DNA from: Cloacibacterium sp. TD35 | GTDB lineage: Bacteria > Bacteroidota > Bacteroidia > Flavobacteriales > Weeksellaceae | NCBI RefSeq assembly: GCF_028864635.1 | Contig: NZ_CP104850.1 | Location: 2,362,001 to 2,426,000 of the forward strand | Length of the DNA: 64,000 bases | Direction: 5' to 3' | In this document: piece after piece, positions 17,042 to 26,158 of the stretch | Numbering within the stretch: position 1 is the stretch's first letter | How the letters are laid out: each line of letters starts with the position of its first letter | Program-made: the position numbers and the translations under genes | The notes under the pieces: generated by a model | Databases searched by the model: none | What the model was told of the DNA's origin: nothing | Seen by the model: only the letters and a program-made list of their open reading frames with translations

Positions 17042-18094
17042 ATGAAAAAAATTACAGCAATAGCGCTGCTTTCAATAGCAATAGTTTCTTGTCAAAAAGA
17101 AACAAAAACCGTAACCAAAGTTGACCCTAAAACAGGAAAAACCATCACCGTAGAAGTTCCTGTGAAAGATAAAGAAACGGCAAAAGTAGAAAATTCTGCC
17201 ATCAAAGATTCTTTGGGTGTTTACCATGCAACTTTTAAATTAGAAAAAGGAAAAACTTATCCTTTCAGCACTTACCAAAGAGATGTGCAAACGCTTTCTG
17301 ACGGGAAACAAAACATTTCTGGAACGAATGAATCTACAGACGAAATGACTTTTACGGTAGATAATATCGATGCAAAAGGAAATTACGAAATTTCTATGAC
17401 GCTGGTTGGGAAAAGAATGTCTGCGACTTCTCAGGGAAAAACCCAATCCATAGACACGAAAGGAAGCGCTCCTGAAGATGCTCAACAAAAATTTATGTGG
17501 GCGGTACAAAAAGCACAAACAGGTAATAAATTAAAAATTACGATGGACAAAACTGGGAAAATTCTTTCGATTACAGGTTTTGATCCTATTTATAAAAAAA
17601 CCAATGATGCTGCTGCTTCTATAATTAAAGATGCTGCACAACTTAAAAATTTCATGGAAGGATTTAAACTAAGTTTCAACGAGAAATTTTTAAAAGAACA
17701 ATTTGGGAAAAACCTAAATATTCTTCCTGCAAAAGGAGTGAAATTAGGCGGAACCTGGACACAGTCTGACAATGTAACTCCAGATGGAAGCGTAAAAATA
17801 AATACCACTTACACCCTAGCAAAAGTAGAAGACGGAATTGCGGAAATTACCATAAAAGGTGGAATTCCTAGAAAAGCAAAAACACAGTCTAAAAACGGAA
17901 TGACGCATTCTGTAAGCATAGAAGGTGTACAAACGGGAACCATAAAAATAGACGCCAACTCTGGTTGGATTCTAGGCTCTAAAATCCAAATGAACACTAC
18001 GGAAAAAGAAAGTCTGAGTGACGGAAAACAATCTCAAACCATGTCTAAAAAGACCAACTCTTTAGTTTCAATCAATCCTAGTTATAAATTTTAA
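17042..18094 (+). CDS. DUF6263 family lipoprotein
   Basis: 350 residues. The signal peptide ends in a lipobox (AIALLSIAIVSC, Cys17), so the mature protein is a lipoprotein. The mature part starts with Lys/Thr-rich repeats and then follows the DUF6263 pattern (NSAIKDSLGVYHATFKLEKG, MTLVGKRMSATSQGK, SLSDGKQSQTMSKKT). It probably lies at the outer membrane, facing the periplasm. Function is unknown. It is followed after three bases by a DUF4834 gene, indicating co-transcription. Confidence 0.75.
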   Translation: MKKITAIALLSIAIVSCQKETKTVTKVDPKTGKTITVEVPVKDKETAKVENSAIKDSLGVYHATFKLEKGKTYPFSTYQRDVQTLSDGKQNISGTNESTDEMTFTVDNIDAKGNYEISMTLVGKRMSATSQGKTQSIDTKGSAPEDAQQKFMWAVQKAQTGNKLKITMDKTGKILSITGFDPIYKKTNDAAASIIKDAAQLKNFMEGFKLSFNEKFLKEQFGKNLNILPAKGVKLGGTWTQSDNVTPDGSVKINTTYTLAKVEDGIAEITIKGGIPRKAKTQSKNGMTHSVSIEGVQTGTIKIDANSGWILGSKIQMNTTEKESLSDGKQSQTMSKKTNSLVSINPSYKF

Positions 18095-18097
18095 AAA

Positions 18098-18331
18098 ATG
18101 GCACTGGTCAAATATTTATTCGAATTAGTTTTAGCAACCATCATTATATTCTTTGTTTGGAATATTTTGAAAAGGATATTCTTTAATCAATTTTATAAAA
18201 ATTTTCCTGGTCTTAATCCTAGAAACCGAGAAAACATTTCACCAAAACCTGCAAAACCTAAAAAAGAACAAGTAAAATGGGATGCAGAAACTGTGGAATA
18301 TGAAGAAGTAGAGGAAAAAGAAAAAAGGTAG
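18098..18331 (+). CDS. DUF4834 family small membrane protein
   Basis: 77 residues. A single N-terminal membrane helix (FELVLATIIIFFVWNIL) precedes a basic middle segment with an NPRNRENISPKP turn. The acidic tail (WDAETVEYEEVEEKE) is typical of the DUF4834 family of flavobacteria. It sits between the DUF6263 lipoprotein and the yfhO-like gene. No function is known. Confidence 0.75.
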   Translation: MALVKYLFELVLATIIIFFVWNILKRIFFNQFYKNFPGLNPRNRENISPKPAKPKKEQVKWDAETVEYEEVEEKEKR

Positions 18332-18400
18332 AATAACGACCTAAATCATAGAACCGGAGTTTTTCCGAAACAAACAACAAAAGATAAATTTTTGCAAAAT

Positions 18401-20941
18401 ATGCTGAAAAATAAAAACATTCTTTACATCGTCATTTCATTGGCGATTTTTGTAGTTTTAGCTTTAGTTTATAACAATCCTATCATTTCTGGGAAACAAC
18501 TTTTGCAACATGACATTGTACAATACAAAGGTGGCGCAAAAGAACTCTTAGACTACAGAGCCGAAAACGGCAAAGAAACTTATTGGAGTGATGCGATGTT
18601 TGGCGGAATGCCTACTTATCAGTCGGGTTCACAGTTTAGAGGAGACCTCATCAAAAAAATAGATGACACGCTGAACTTTTTGCCAAAACCTGCGAATTTT
18701 ATTTTTCTGCTTTTTGCTGGATTTTTCTTACTCGGTTATGTTACAACCAAAAATTGGAAATACGCTTTGTTAGGTTCCACATTTTTTGGACTTTCCACGT
18801 ATTTCTACATCATCATTGCAGCTGGTCATAATGGTAAAGTAGCCACTCTGGTATACTTTGCACCACTTTTAGCAGGGATTTTACTTGTCTATATTCGTAA
18901 AAAATATATTCTTGGATTCATTGTAACTGCGCTTTTCATGGGCTTGCAAATTGCCGCTAATCACCCTCAAATGACGTATTACCTTTTCTTGGCATTAGGA
19001 TTTTTATTCCTGTCTGAGTTGGTAAGAGCAGCTACAGGAAAAACACCATGGAAACATTTCTTCATTTCTTCGGGAATTCTAGCTTTGGCGATGATTCTGG
19101 GAATTGGAATGAACAGCCAGAGACTTCTCGCCAATTCTGAATATGTAAAAGAAACCGTTCGTGGAAAACAAATTCTGAAATCTGAGCACAATGCTGCAGA
19201 TAATGACGGAATGAAAAAACAAGAAATTCTGAACTGGAGCTATGGAAAACTAGAAACCTTGAACTTATTCATTCCAAGAGCAATGGGAGGAGCAAGCGAT
19301 GAAGAAGGTTCAGATGAGATGATGAAAAAAGTTCAAGAATTGGTACAAGAAAATGTAACCTCACAAGAAGAATATGACCAAATTTCTAAAGGATTTGGAG
19401 GAAGCTTAACCTATTGGGGAGACCAACCAGGAACATCTGGACCAGCTTATCAAGGAGCTATTGTGGTATTTTTAGCCATTTTAGGATTTTTCTTCGGGTG
19501 GAAAAAATACCGTTATTGGATTTTAGGCGCGTCTGTACTTTCTGTGCTTTTAGCTTGGGGAAGTAATTTCATGCCGTTGTCTGAATTATTCATCAAATTT
19601 GTTCCGTTTTATGACAAATTTAGAGCACCAAGTTCTATATTAGTTGTTGTAGAATTATTGTTTCCACTCATTGCAATCATTGGACTGTACAGATTTTTCA
19701 ATGACGAAAAACTTACAGAAGAATACAAACAAAAAGTTTTAGTTTACGGAAGTGCTTCTGTGCTTGGAATTACTTTATTATTGGTAATTTTCGGGAAAAG
19801 CTTACTCGGATTTTCTACTTCAAACGAAACTGCTTATTTGCCTTCATATTTATTAGATTATCTGGTTGGCGAACGCTTCACGATGTTTAGAATAGATGCT
19901 ATTAAAGCCATAATTTATGTTTCAATCACCGCTTTAGCACTTTATTTTGCATTGAAGAAAAAATTATCTCAAAACATTGCTTTAATCATTATAGGATTGG
20001 TAAGTTTATTTGATTTATGGTCTGTCAACAAGCGATATTTAAACAGCGATAATTTTGTAGATAAAGCTTTTGCACAAACTCCATTTGTGACAGAAAATTC
20101 AGATTATTTATCTGGAAAAGCAGGCGAAAATCCTCTTTTAAATGATTTGCTTTCTAGAGCGAATATGAATAAAACTTTAGAAGAAATCACTGAAAAAGAT
20201 AAAACTCATTATAGAATTTTCAACCAACTTTTAGGGCCTTTTAATGAAACCAACACTTCTTATTACAAAGCTTCTGTTGGTGGTTATCATGCTGTAAAAT
20301 TAAGAAGATATGACGATTTAATCAATCATTATTTCTATGCTCAAGATAGTGTGAAGTCTGCTCAAATTCCGCAAATTCTCAATTTATTGAATACCAAATA
20401 TGTAGTAGGCGGAAGTTTAGAGGAACCTCAAGTTCAGATCAATCCGAATGCGAATGGAAATGCTTGGCTGATTTCTGATATTAAATTTGTGAATTCTCCG
20501 AATGAAGAAATAGATGAAATAGGAAATATTGATTCTAAAAAAACGGCGGTTATTTCGAAGGATGATAAAAAATATTTCGAAGGAAAAAATTTAGCAGCTG
20601 ATTCTACTGCTTATGTAGACTTAACGAAATATCAAGCCGATGAATTAGAATATAAAACACAGTCTAAAACTCCACAATTGGCAATTTTCTCTGAGATTTA
20701 CTATCCAAAAGGTTGGAAAATGTTTGTAGATGGAAAAGAAGTTCCATACATTAAAGCTGATTATTTATTGAGAGCCGTTTACGTTCCAGCGGGAAATCAC
20801 ACGGTAAAAATGATATTCGAACCAGAAGTGATAGCCAAAGGAAAAACTATTTCCTTAATTGCTTTTGGATTGTTTGTTTTACTTTCTTTGGTAGGGATTT
20901 ATTTTCTCATTAGAAAAAAAGAAGTTTTAAAAACTGAATAA
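18401..20941 (+). CDS. YfhO family membrane protein
   Basis: 846 residues from ATG 18401 (an in-frame TTG nine bases earlier is less likely). About 12-13 membrane helices extend from residue 8 to ~545, with large external loops. A C-terminal soluble domain follows (LAIFSEIYYPKGWKMFVDGKEV near 760), and a final membrane helix. YfhO proteins resemble GT-C-type glycosyltransferases and in Bacillus affect lipoteichoic acid decoration. In Bacteroidota a role in cell-surface glycan or lipid glycosylation is likely but unproven. A GT4 gene starts 14 bases downstream. Confidence 0.87.
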   Translation: MLKNKNILYIVISLAIFVVLALVYNNPIISGKQLLQHDIVQYKGGAKELLDYRAENGKETYWSDAMFGGMPTYQSGSQFRGDLIKKIDDTLNFLPKPANFIFLLFAGFFLLGYVTTKNWKYALLGSTFFGLSTYFYIIIAAGHNGKVATLVYFAPLLAGILLVYIRKKYILGFIVTALFMGLQIAANHPQMTYYLFLALGFLFLSELVRAATGKTPWKHFFISSGILALAMILGIGMNSQRLLANSEYVKETVRGKQILKSEHNAADNDGMKKQEILNWSYGKLETLNLFIPRAMGGASDEEGSDEMMKKVQELVQENVTSQEEYDQISKGFGGSLTYWGDQPGTSGPAYQGAIVVFLAILGFFFGWKKYRYWILGASVLSVLLAWGSNFMPLSELFIKFVPFYDKFRAPSSILVVVELLFPLIAIIGLYRFFNDEKLTEEYKQKVLVYGSASVLGITLLLVIFGKSLLGFSTSNETAYLPSYLLDYLVGERFTMFRIDAIKAIIYVSITALALYFALKKKLSQNIALIIIGLVSLFDLWSVNKRYLNSDNFVDKAFAQTPFVTENSDYLSGKAGENPLLNDLLSRANMNKTLEEITEKDKTHYRIFNQLLGPFNETNTSYYKASVGGYHAVKLRRYDDLINHYFYAQDSVKSAQIPQILNLLNTKYVVGGSLEEPQVQINPNANGNAWLISDIKFVNSPNEEIDEIGNIDSKKTAVISKDDKKYFEGKNLAADSTAYVDLTKYQADELEYKTQSKTPQLAIFSEIYYPKGWKMFVDGKEVPYIKADYLLRAVYVPAGNHTVKMIFEPEVIAKGKTISLIAFGLFVLLSLVGIYFLIRKKEVLKTE

Positions 20942-20954
20942 ATTGTAAAAATCT

Positions 20955-22289
20955 TTGGAAAAAGAATTAAAAAAAATATTAATCATCTCTTATTACTGGC
21001 CTCCAGCTGGAGGACCGGGAGTTCAGCGTTGGTTGAAATTTGTAAAATATTTACCTGATTTCGGTTGGGAACCTACCGTTTTTATTCCAGAAAATCCGAG
21101 TTATCCGATTGTAGATGAAACTTTACAAAAAGACGTTCCCAAAAATCTCAAAATGATTAAAACCAAAATTTGGGAACCTTATCAATTGGCAGAAAAATTT
21201 GGGAAAGACAATAAAAAATTCAAAGCAGGGCAGTTTGATGTAGGTGAAAATCAATCTTGGAAAGCCAAACTTTCGATTTTTGTTCGTGGCAATTTCTTTA
21301 TTCCAGATGCGCGTGTTTTTTGGGTAAAACCTTCCGTAGAATTTTTAGAAAAATATCTAAAAGCCAATCACTATGATGTTTTGGTGACAACTGGCCCACC
21401 ACATTCTTTGCACTTGATTGGTTTAGGTCTTAAAACAAAATTCCCAGACTTAAAATGGATTGCAGATTTCCGTGATCCTTGGACTGAAATTTCGTATTAC
21501 AAACATCTGAAACTGACTAAAATAGCCGATAAAAAGCATAGAAAATTAGAATCTGAAGTGTTTAAAAATGCAGATATTACCTTGGCAACAAGTTATACTG
21601 ATGCTAAAAATTTCAGAAAGAAAGGCGCAAATGCTTTTTGCGTTACGAATGGGTTTGATGTAGATGCTTCTACTACGCTCAGCATGACAGAAGAGAACTC
21701 TAAAACTCTACCACTCTCCAATTCTACCGCTAAATTCACATTAAGTTACATCGGTGTCTTGGAACAACTCAGAAATCCTGAAATTCTGTGGGAAACATTA
21801 AATGATTTCATTCAAGAAAATGCAGACTTCAAAAATGATTTTCAACTGAAATTTGTAGGAAGATTAGACGATAAAATTTTAAAGAAAATAGAAAGTTCAG
21901 CTCTTAAAAATAACTTAACCAATTTGGGTTATCAAACGCATGATGTTGCGCTAAAACACATGCAAGATTCATCAGTTTTATTGATGACCAATTTCCCTCA
22001 AGAATCTTCAAAAGGAATTATTCCAGGAAAAATTTTCGAGTATTTGGCAACGGGAAAAACCATTCTTTCTTTCGGTCCAAAAGATGCTGATGTAGAAAAA
22101 ATCTTGAACGAAACCAAAGCTGGAAAACATTTTAGCTACGAGGAAAAAGAAAATCTAAAGAAATTTATTTTAGAATCTTACGAAAATTGGAAATCAGGAA
22201 CGCTGAACCAAAACGCTGAAAATATTGAGCAATTCTCTAGAAAAAATTTGACTCATAAATTAGTCGATTTAATGAATAAATGGTTTTAA
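20955..22289 (+). CDS. GT4-type glycosyltransferase
   Basis: 444 residues with GT-B fold blocks. The N-terminal part has ISYYWPPAGGPGVQRW and VTTGPPHSLHLIG. The C-terminal donor-binding half includes YIGVLEQLRNPEIL, KFVGRLDDKIL and GIIPGKIFEYLATGK, with the conserved Glu in the last. Start is TTG at 20955; no in-frame ATG occurs before the first conserved block. It probably decorates a surface glycan together with the YfhO protein. Residues near 237-247 (ASTTLSMTEEN) are encoded by a copy of an interspersed DNA repeat, which looks like an insertion into the interdomain region. Confidence 0.85.
   Translation: MEKELKKILIISYYWPPAGGPGVQRWLKFVKYLPDFGWEPTVFIPENPSYPIVDETLQKDVPKNLKMIKTKIWEPYQLAEKFGKDNKKFKAGQFDVGENQSWKAKLSIFVRGNFFIPDARVFWVKPSVEFLEKYLKANHYDVLVTTGPPHSLHLIGLGLKTKFPDLKWIADFRDPWTEISYYKHLKLTKIADKKHRKLESEVFKNADITLATSYTDAKNFRKKGANAFCVTNGFDVDASTTLSMTEENSKTLPLSNSTAKFTLSYIGVLEQLRNPEILWETLNDFIQENADFKNDFQLKFVGRLDDKILKKIESSALKNNLTNLGYQTHDVALKHMQDSSVLLMTNFPQESSKGIIPGKIFEYLATGKTILSFGPKDADVEKILNETKAGKHFSYEEKENLKKFILESYENWKSGTLNQNAENIEQFSRKNLTHKLVDLMNKWF
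21663..21689 (+). repeat. Interspersed repeat copy inside the glycosyltransferase gene
   Basis: 22 of 27 positions match 16924-16950. Here the repeat is translated (part of ASTTLSMTE) between the N- and C-terminal domains of the GT4 protein, keeping the frame. Confidence 0.5.
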
Positions 22290-22291
22290 AA

Positions 22292-22885
22292 ATGAAATTT
22301 ATCTTCGCTTTTTCACTTTCGATATTGTTCGTTTCTTGTTCATTAATGCAACCGAATACAGCTAGAACTTCATCTCAACTTTCTGAAAAAGAAATCACTA
22401 GAATTACACAACTCATTGGCAAAGAAAAAATTGCAAAAGAAGTTTACGAAAATTTTCATAATCAATATCAAAACAACCTTTTCGGAAATATTGCCAAAAG
22501 AAAACAAAAACATATTGAAATCTGGAAAAATATTCTTGCAAAGCAGAATATCAATGTTCTAGAAAATGAGACCATAGAAGAAACGGAAAATCTTAAAAAG
22601 CAACTTCTTTCTGATGCGACAGATGAAATTTCTGCACTGAAAACCGCCATAGGAATAGAGGAATTAAACCTAAATGATATTTATATCGTAAGAAAAAATA
22701 GTCAAAAATCTAGCATTAGAGAAGCCGCAAATGGTATAGAATGTGGCACTAGAAATCATCTTTTTGTTTTTTACAGAGCATTGAAAGAAAAAAATGAAAA
22801 CTACAACCATCAAATTATTTCTGGTAAAAAATTTAAAAATATCATTAGCGGCGCGGTAAATCCTTGCGGTTTACAATATGATTAA
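22292..22885 (+). CDS. DUF2202-like ferritin-fold lipoprotein
   Basis: 197 residues from ATG 22292; a start 12 bases earlier overlaps the previous gene but gives a worse signal peptide. The signal sequence ends in a lipobox (SILFVSC). The mature protein resembles the DUF2202 protein at 23023 in layout: an EKIAKEVYENF helix, then HIEIWKNILAKQNI, an acidic DATDEISALKTA segment and a Cys-Gly-Thr-Arg-Asn-His block near the end. The expected Glu/His metal ligands are partly present, so it may be a diverged, perhaps non-metal-binding, paralogue. Function unknown. Confidence 0.65.
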   Translation: MKFIFAFSLSILFVSCSLMQPNTARTSSQLSEKEITRITQLIGKEKIAKEVYENFHNQYQNNLFGNIAKRKQKHIEIWKNILAKQNINVLENETIEETENLKKQLLSDATDEISALKTAIGIEELNLNDIYIVRKNSQKSSIREAANGIECGTRNHLFVFYRALKEKNENYNHQIISGKKFKNIISGAVNPCGLQYD

Positions 22886-23022
22886 TCACTCTTTCTTTAA
22901 TTGGTAATATTTCATCTAATTATGGTAATATTTATTGACATGTCATGATTTACCTTATTTTTTTGTAAAAATCAACTTAACTTTCTGTAATGATTTTTGT
23001 CTAATATAAAAATCTCACAGAA

Positions 23023-23700
23023 ATGAAAACCAAATCTTTTACCTTAGTTTTTCTCATTATTTTTGGAATGGTAATTTTCACTAATTCTACTCCTAAAAAA
23101 ACAATAGAAAATGACACTTCTTCTCTCCTATTTATGCTAGAAGAAGAAAAATTAGCACATGATGTGTACACTTTTTTATATTCGAAATGGGAAACTAGAC
23201 CTTTTGCTAATATTAAAGAAAGTGAAAAAGTACATATGCAAAAATTACAAGAACTTTTAGAACAAAATAAAATTCCTTACGAAATTCTTCCCGAAGGAAA
23301 ATTTAAAAATCAAAATCTTCAAAAATTATATAACGACCTTACTGCAAAAGGAAAAACTTCTGAAATTGAAGCTTTAAAAGCAGGAGCAACGATAGAAGAT
23401 ATAGATATTTACGACTTGCAAAGATTAACCAAAGAAACTCAAAATCAAGACATCGCCAATGTTTACAAATTTCTAGAATGTGCTTCTAGAAATCATTTGA
23501 GAGCATTTTCACGTAATTTAGAAATGAGAAATACCAATTATATTTCTAAAAATATTTCTAAAAATGAATATGAAAAGATTATCAGCGCAAAACAGGAACA
23601 ATGCGGTATGCAAAATGGTATGCAATGCCAAAATCAAGGAAAAGGTAGAGGAAATAGAGGTAGAGGAAACGGTTTTGGAAATGGAAATTGCATGAATTGA
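23023..23700 (+). CDS. DUF2202 ferritin-like domain protein
   Basis: 225 residues. A signal peptide or anchor (FTLVFLIIFGMVIFTNS) precedes a DUF2202 domain: EEEKLAHDVYTFL, ESEKVHMQKLQELLE, ATIEDIDIYDLQ and CASRNHLRAFSRNL, the Glu/His pattern of a ferritin-like four-helix bundle. The C terminus is Gly/Arg/Asn-rich (KGRGNRGRGNGFGNG) with Cys and Met, perhaps a metal-binding tail. It probably acts in the periplasm or at the surface. It lies 137 bases after its paralogue; the two look like an old tandem duplication. Confidence 0.75.
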   Translation: MKTKSFTLVFLIIFGMVIFTNSTPKKTIENDTSSLLFMLEEEKLAHDVYTFLYSKWETRPFANIKESEKVHMQKLQELLEQNKIPYEILPEGKFKNQNLQKLYNDLTAKGKTSEIEALKAGATIEDIDIYDLQRLTKETQNQDIANVYKFLECASRNHLRAFSRNLEMRNTNYISKNISKNEYEKIISAKQEQCGMQNGMQCQNQGKGRGNRGRGNGFGNGNCMN

Positions 23701-23784
23701 TAAGAAATATTTTATGTTCCTCATTTATATGCTATGGTTCATCAACTAGTTTTAAATAGAGGAAAGTAATTTTGATTTGATATG

Positions 23785-23818
23785 AAAAATCGGGAAGATT
23801 ACTCTTCCCGATTTTTTT
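23785..23818. terminator. Strong bidirectional terminator
   Basis: A 12-base perfect stem (23787-23798 with 23803-23814, core TCGGGAAGA) around the loop TTAC is flanked by an A-run and a T-run. It separates the convergent DUF2202 gene and the PLP-enzyme gene. Confidence 0.88.
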
Positions 23819-23840
23819 ATTTTGAATTGATTATTTCGTA

Positions 23841-24824
23841 CTAGTCTAACCAGCCCATTTCCTTCATCCAATCATCATTGTAGATTTTCCCTACATATCT
23901 AGAACCATGGTCATGAAGCAAAACTACTATAATATCATCTTTGGTAAATTGATCTTGCATTTGCTTAATTGCAGCAATAGCACTTCCTGCAGAATAACCA
24001 CAGAAAATCCCTTCTTCTTTAGCTAATTTTCTAGCATAAATCGCACCATCTTTATCGGTAACTTTCTCGAAATGGTCTATTACAGACATGTCATAGTTTT
24101 CAGGCAAAATATCCTCACCAATTCCTTCTGTGATGTAGGTATAAGCATGATCATAATGGATTTCTCCTGTCTCATGAATTTCTTTCAAAATAGAACCATA
24201 AGTATCTACACCGATTACTTTGATGTCTTTACTTTTTTCTTTGAAAAAAGTTCCGCAACCTGTAATCGTGCCTCCTGTTCCTGCTCCTACTACAAAATGA
24301 GTCAACTTCCCTTCGGTTTGTTTCCAAATTTCTGGTGCAGTAGATTCATAATGCGCTGCTCTGTTAGAAAGATTATCATATTGGTTTACATACCAAGCGT
24401 TTTCAGTTTCTTCGGTTAATCTTTTTGCAGTTTGGTAATAAGAACGAGGATCGGTAGGTTTTACATCAGTAGGACAAATCACTACCTCAGCTCCTAGAGC
24501 ACGTAAAATATCTGCTTTTTCTTTTGATTGTTTAGAATTGGTTACGAAAATACACTTGTAACCTTTTATAATTGCTGCTAAAGCCAATCCCATTCCTGTA
24601 TTTCCAGAAGTTCCTTCGATGATGGTTCCTCCAGGTTTCAGACGACCGTCTTTTTCAGCATCTTCAATCATTTTAAGTGCCATTCTGTCTTTTACAGAAT
24701 TCCCAGGATTGAAGGTTTCTACTTTTGCTAAAACCAATGCTGGAAAATCTTCTCCTAAAACTTTATTTAGCTTTACTAGCGGTGTATTCCCTATCGTTTC
24801 TAAAATATTTTTTGCGTAGTTCAT
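23841..24824 (-). CDS. PLP-dependent cystathionine beta-synthase / cysteine synthase family enzyme
   Basis: 327 residues of the fold-type II cysteine synthase family. The PLP lysine lies in NPGNSVKDR (near residue 43), the phosphate-interacting loop is EGTSGNTGMG (near 68), and the glycine loop is GAGTGGTITG. Several blocks (ALGAEVVICPTD, YVNQYDNLSNRAAHY, GVDTYGSIL) follow cystathionine beta-synthase more closely than CysK. It could therefore condense serine with homocysteine, or make cysteine from O-acetylserine; sequence alone does not settle it. It lacks a C-terminal CBS regulatory pair. It is monocistronic with its own promoter element and a terminator. Confidence 0.85.
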   Translation of the reverse strand: MNYAKNILETIGNTPLVKLNKVLGEDFPALVLAKVETFNPGNSVKDRMALKMIEDAEKDGRLKPGGTIIEGTSGNTGMGLALAAIIKGYKCIFVTNSKQSKEKADILRALGAEVVICPTDVKPTDPRSYYQTAKRLTEETENAWYVNQYDNLSNRAAHYESTAPEIWKQTEGKLTHFVVGAGTGGTITGCGTFFKEKSKDIKVIGVDTYGSILKEIHETGEIHYDHAYTYITEGIGEDILPENYDMSVIDHFEKVTDKDGAIYARKLAKEEGIFCGYSAGSAIAAIKQMQDQFTKDDIIVVLLHDHGSRYVGKIYNDDWMKEMGWLD

Positions 24825-24841
24825 TGTAAAAATTTGAGCCG

Positions 24842-24849
24842 CAAAAATA
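24842..24849 (-). promoter_or_regulatory. -7 element of the PLP-enzyme gene
   Basis: The minus strand reads TATTTTTG, an exact TAnnTTTG match, 17 bases before the ATG. A TTG lies 24 bases further upstream, slightly beyond the usual spacing. Confidence 0.45.
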
Positions 24850-24922
24850 CGATTTTTATTTTTAGAAAATGACCAAAAATTAAAACCTGACTTTTAACTA
24901 TTGATTAAATTTTAGAAAATAA

Positions 24923-26158
24923 TTAATTATACTTAATCGCTTTTACAGGAGAAATTTTAGAAATTAGATAACTAGGCAAAATAAGAGCGAAAGCAGATAT
25001 CGCCAAAATCCCAACAGAAATTCCCAAAATGTAAACAGGGTTTAGATCAACAGGAACTGTGCTTACATAGTAATTTTCTGGATTGAGTTTGATAAATCCG
25101 AAGATTTTTTGAAGCACCAAAAATCCTAAACCTATTACATTCCCCATAATTAATCCAGGAATCATAATCAGCAAAGTATAGTTGATAAAAATCGCTCGAA
25201 TTTGTCCGTTGGTTGCACCCAATGTTTTCAGCATCCCGATAGAATTAGTGCGCTCAATAATGAGAATAAGCAAAACCATAATGATATTAATAACTACTAC
25301 AATCAGCATAATCGTGATAATCAGTCCGATATTGGTATCAAAAATATTAATCCAATCTACGATTTGCGGATATTTATCTGTTGCTTTTTCTGCGTAATTT
25401 TTGTAACCAATAAGTTTTTCAATTTTTGGATAAATGGCATCCATATCATCACTGTCTTTCAAGAAAATATCTATTCCTCCCACATCAGTTTTTGCCATAT
25501 TCTGAATTTTTCTCACGTGATTAATATCGCCGATGATAAACAAATCATCTATCATTTTGATGTCTGTCTTGTAAATTCCAGAAATTTCAAATTTTCTATA
25601 AATGGGCTGTTGGTCTTCTTTAGAAAAAATCGCTACAATGCTGTCTTTGGGTTTCAGATGCAAATCATTTGCAATTTTATCAGAAAGAATGACTTGATTA
25701 TTATAGCCTTCTTCGTTGAATTCCGGGACTTCTCCAGCTACCATAAAACTCTGAAAACGTTCTGCATCAAAATCTTTGGCAACGCCTTTTAGAATAACCC
25801 CTGCAAAGTTTTCTTCGGTTCTCAGAATCCCAGAAACCGTAGCATACGATTGCGTATTAGAAACGTCTGGTAGATTTTGAATTCCCTTTACGTTTAATCC
25901 CTCTTTGTGAAGTACCGAAGAGTTATAGGAAGAATTGCTTTTAGTAGATTTCACAGAAATGTGTCCCACGAAATCTGCCATACGATTTTTAATGGCTTTT
26001 TTGGAGCCTAAACCCGTAGAAACTGTCACCAATGAAACAATAATTCCCAGCGCTACAGAAAGCCTTCCGATGAAGACAATCACGCGTGAAAGATTATTTT
26101 TGTTATCTTTGGAGAACGCTATTTTTTTAGAAAAATATATTGGAAATTTCAAAATCAA
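24923..26158 (-). CDS. FtsX/LolE-type ABC transporter permease
   Basis: 411 residues. It has one N-terminal membrane helix (near 25-50), a large periplasmic domain (~55-265), then three helices near 275-300, 325-350 and 372-398 with the FtsX signature (ERTNSIGMLKTLGATNGQI). This is the lipoprotein-release or MacB-like permease arrangement; in flavobacteria this protein is annotated as a LolC/E-type subunit. No ATPase gene is adjacent. The start is a TTG at 26158, which directly abuts the ATG of the divergent NamZ gene at 26159. No ATG occurs before the first conserved segment. Confidence 0.83.
   Translation of the reverse strand: MILKFPIYFSKKIAFSKDNKNNLSRVIVFIGRLSVALGIIVSLVTVSTGLGSKKAIKNRMADFVGHISVKSTKSNSSYNSSVLHKEGLNVKGIQNLPDVSNTQSYATVSGILRTEENFAGVILKGVAKDFDAERFQSFMVAGEVPEFNEEGYNNQVILSDKIANDLHLKPKDSIVAIFSKEDQQPIYRKFEISGIYKTDIKMIDDLFIIGDINHVRKIQNMAKTDVGGIDIFLKDSDDMDAIYPKIEKLIGYKNYAEKATDKYPQIVDWINIFDTNIGLIITIMLIVVVINIIMVLLILIIERTNSIGMLKTLGATNGQIRAIFINYTLLIMIPGLIMGNVIGLGFLVLQKIFGFIKLNPENYYVSTVPVDLNPVYILGISVGILAISAFALILPSYLISKISPVKAIKYN

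Noticed and set aside
25202-25792. 196-codon plus-strand frame inside the permease gene
   Set aside because: Its His/Asn/Tyr-rich composition is typical of the antisense of a flavobacterial gene. The permease reading on the other strand has clear domain structure.
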